Source: PHBD01 sp964578535 (GTDB lineage: Bacteria > Desulfobacterota > Syntrophia > Syntrophales > PHBD01). Taken from it: a stretch of 21,748 nucleotides of DNA. Each line of letters opens with the position of its first letter. Within the stretch, counting starts at the first letter, position 1. A program made the position numbers and the translations under genes. The DNA lies in NCBI GenBank assembly GCA_964578535.1, contig CAZODI010000048.1:1-21748 (forward strand). The letters are read 5' to 3'. Under the pieces are notes generated by a model. The model had not been told where the DNA came from and made no database searches. It worked only from the letters and a program-made list of their open reading frames with translations. This document shows positions 21,673-21,748 of the stretch, one piece after another.

Positions 21673-21748
21673 GGGGATGTAGCTCAACTGGGAGAGCGCG
21701 GCGTTCGCAATGCCGAGGTCAGGGGTTCGATCCCCCTCATCTCCACCA
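21673..21748 (+). tRNA. tRNA-Ala, anticodon CGC
   Basis: A complete cloverleaf folds by hand. The acceptor is GGGGATG/CATCTCC with a G3-U70 pair, the alanine identity element, and A73. The D stem is GCTC/GAGC, the anticodon stem CGGCG/TGCCG with loop TTCGCAA (anticodon CGC at 21706-21708), and the T arm AGGGG-TTCGATC-CCCCT. CCA is encoded and is the last three bases of the window. It reads GCG codons, frequent in GC-rich genes. Confidence 0.97.

Overview
The window looks like GC-rich chromosomal DNA from an anaerobic member of the Desulfobacterota (the old Deltaproteobacteria), perhaps Syntrophia-like. This is inference. It rests on the Gram-negative lipoprotein LptE, the run yceD-rpmF-fabD-acpP-fabF-rpiB-glyA-dCMP deaminase-nrdR-ribE-ribBA-ribH-nusB, and a neighbouring set of acyl-CoA genes of a kind common in fatty-acid or aromatic-acid degrading anaerobes. 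No rRNA, CRISPR array, transposase or phage gene was seen.

Left third (1-8792, all minus strand): an acyl-CoA catabolic region. Read in transcription order it holds a class III (CaiB/BaiF) CoA-transferase, a TetR-family repressor, a 600-residue acyl-CoA dehydrogenase whose start codon directly follows the repressor stop, a MaoC-like hydratase, a divergent PP2C-type phosphatase, a second (379-residue) acyl-CoA dehydrogenase, a PHP-domain phosphoesterase, and a PaaK-like acyl-CoA ligase. The same 14-base palindrome (TGACTGACCAGTCA) lies in front of the CoA-transferase and in front of the ligase. In both places a TTGTGGCAA box sits on the same side. This is the best candidate for the operator of the TetR protein and would tie the first and last genes into one regulon.

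Junction (8793-8989): a compact divergent control region. It holds two back-to-back promoters whose -35 boxes lie in the arms of a 12-base inverted repeat, the operator, and a second palindrome.

Middle and right (8990-20687, plus strand): housekeeping genes in tight series. They cover 23S rRNA/L32 assembly (yceD, rpmF), fatty-acid synthesis (fabD, acpP, fabF), rpiB, glyA, a dCMP deaminase, nrdR, riboflavin synthesis (ribE, ribBA, ribH), nusB and leuS. Three junctions are 4-base ATGA overlaps, so much of this is probably co-transcribed. Several genes often found in this order are absent with clean junctions: plsX and fabH, fabG, and ribD.

Right end: lptE converges on rpsT (minus strand, TTG start). 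A complete tRNA-Ala(CGC) ends exactly at the last base.

Two intergenic spaces are largely filled by copies of one short palindromic repeat with terminal inverted repeats (GGGCTGTT[C/G]AAAA). One is a composite of a full copy and an opposed half copy between the second dehydrogenase and the PHP gene. The other is a single copy inside the riboflavin operon, between ribBA and ribH. Other points worth checking are an Asp at the usual catalytic Glu of the 600-residue dehydrogenase and a Gln at a usual metal-binding His of the RibB domain.
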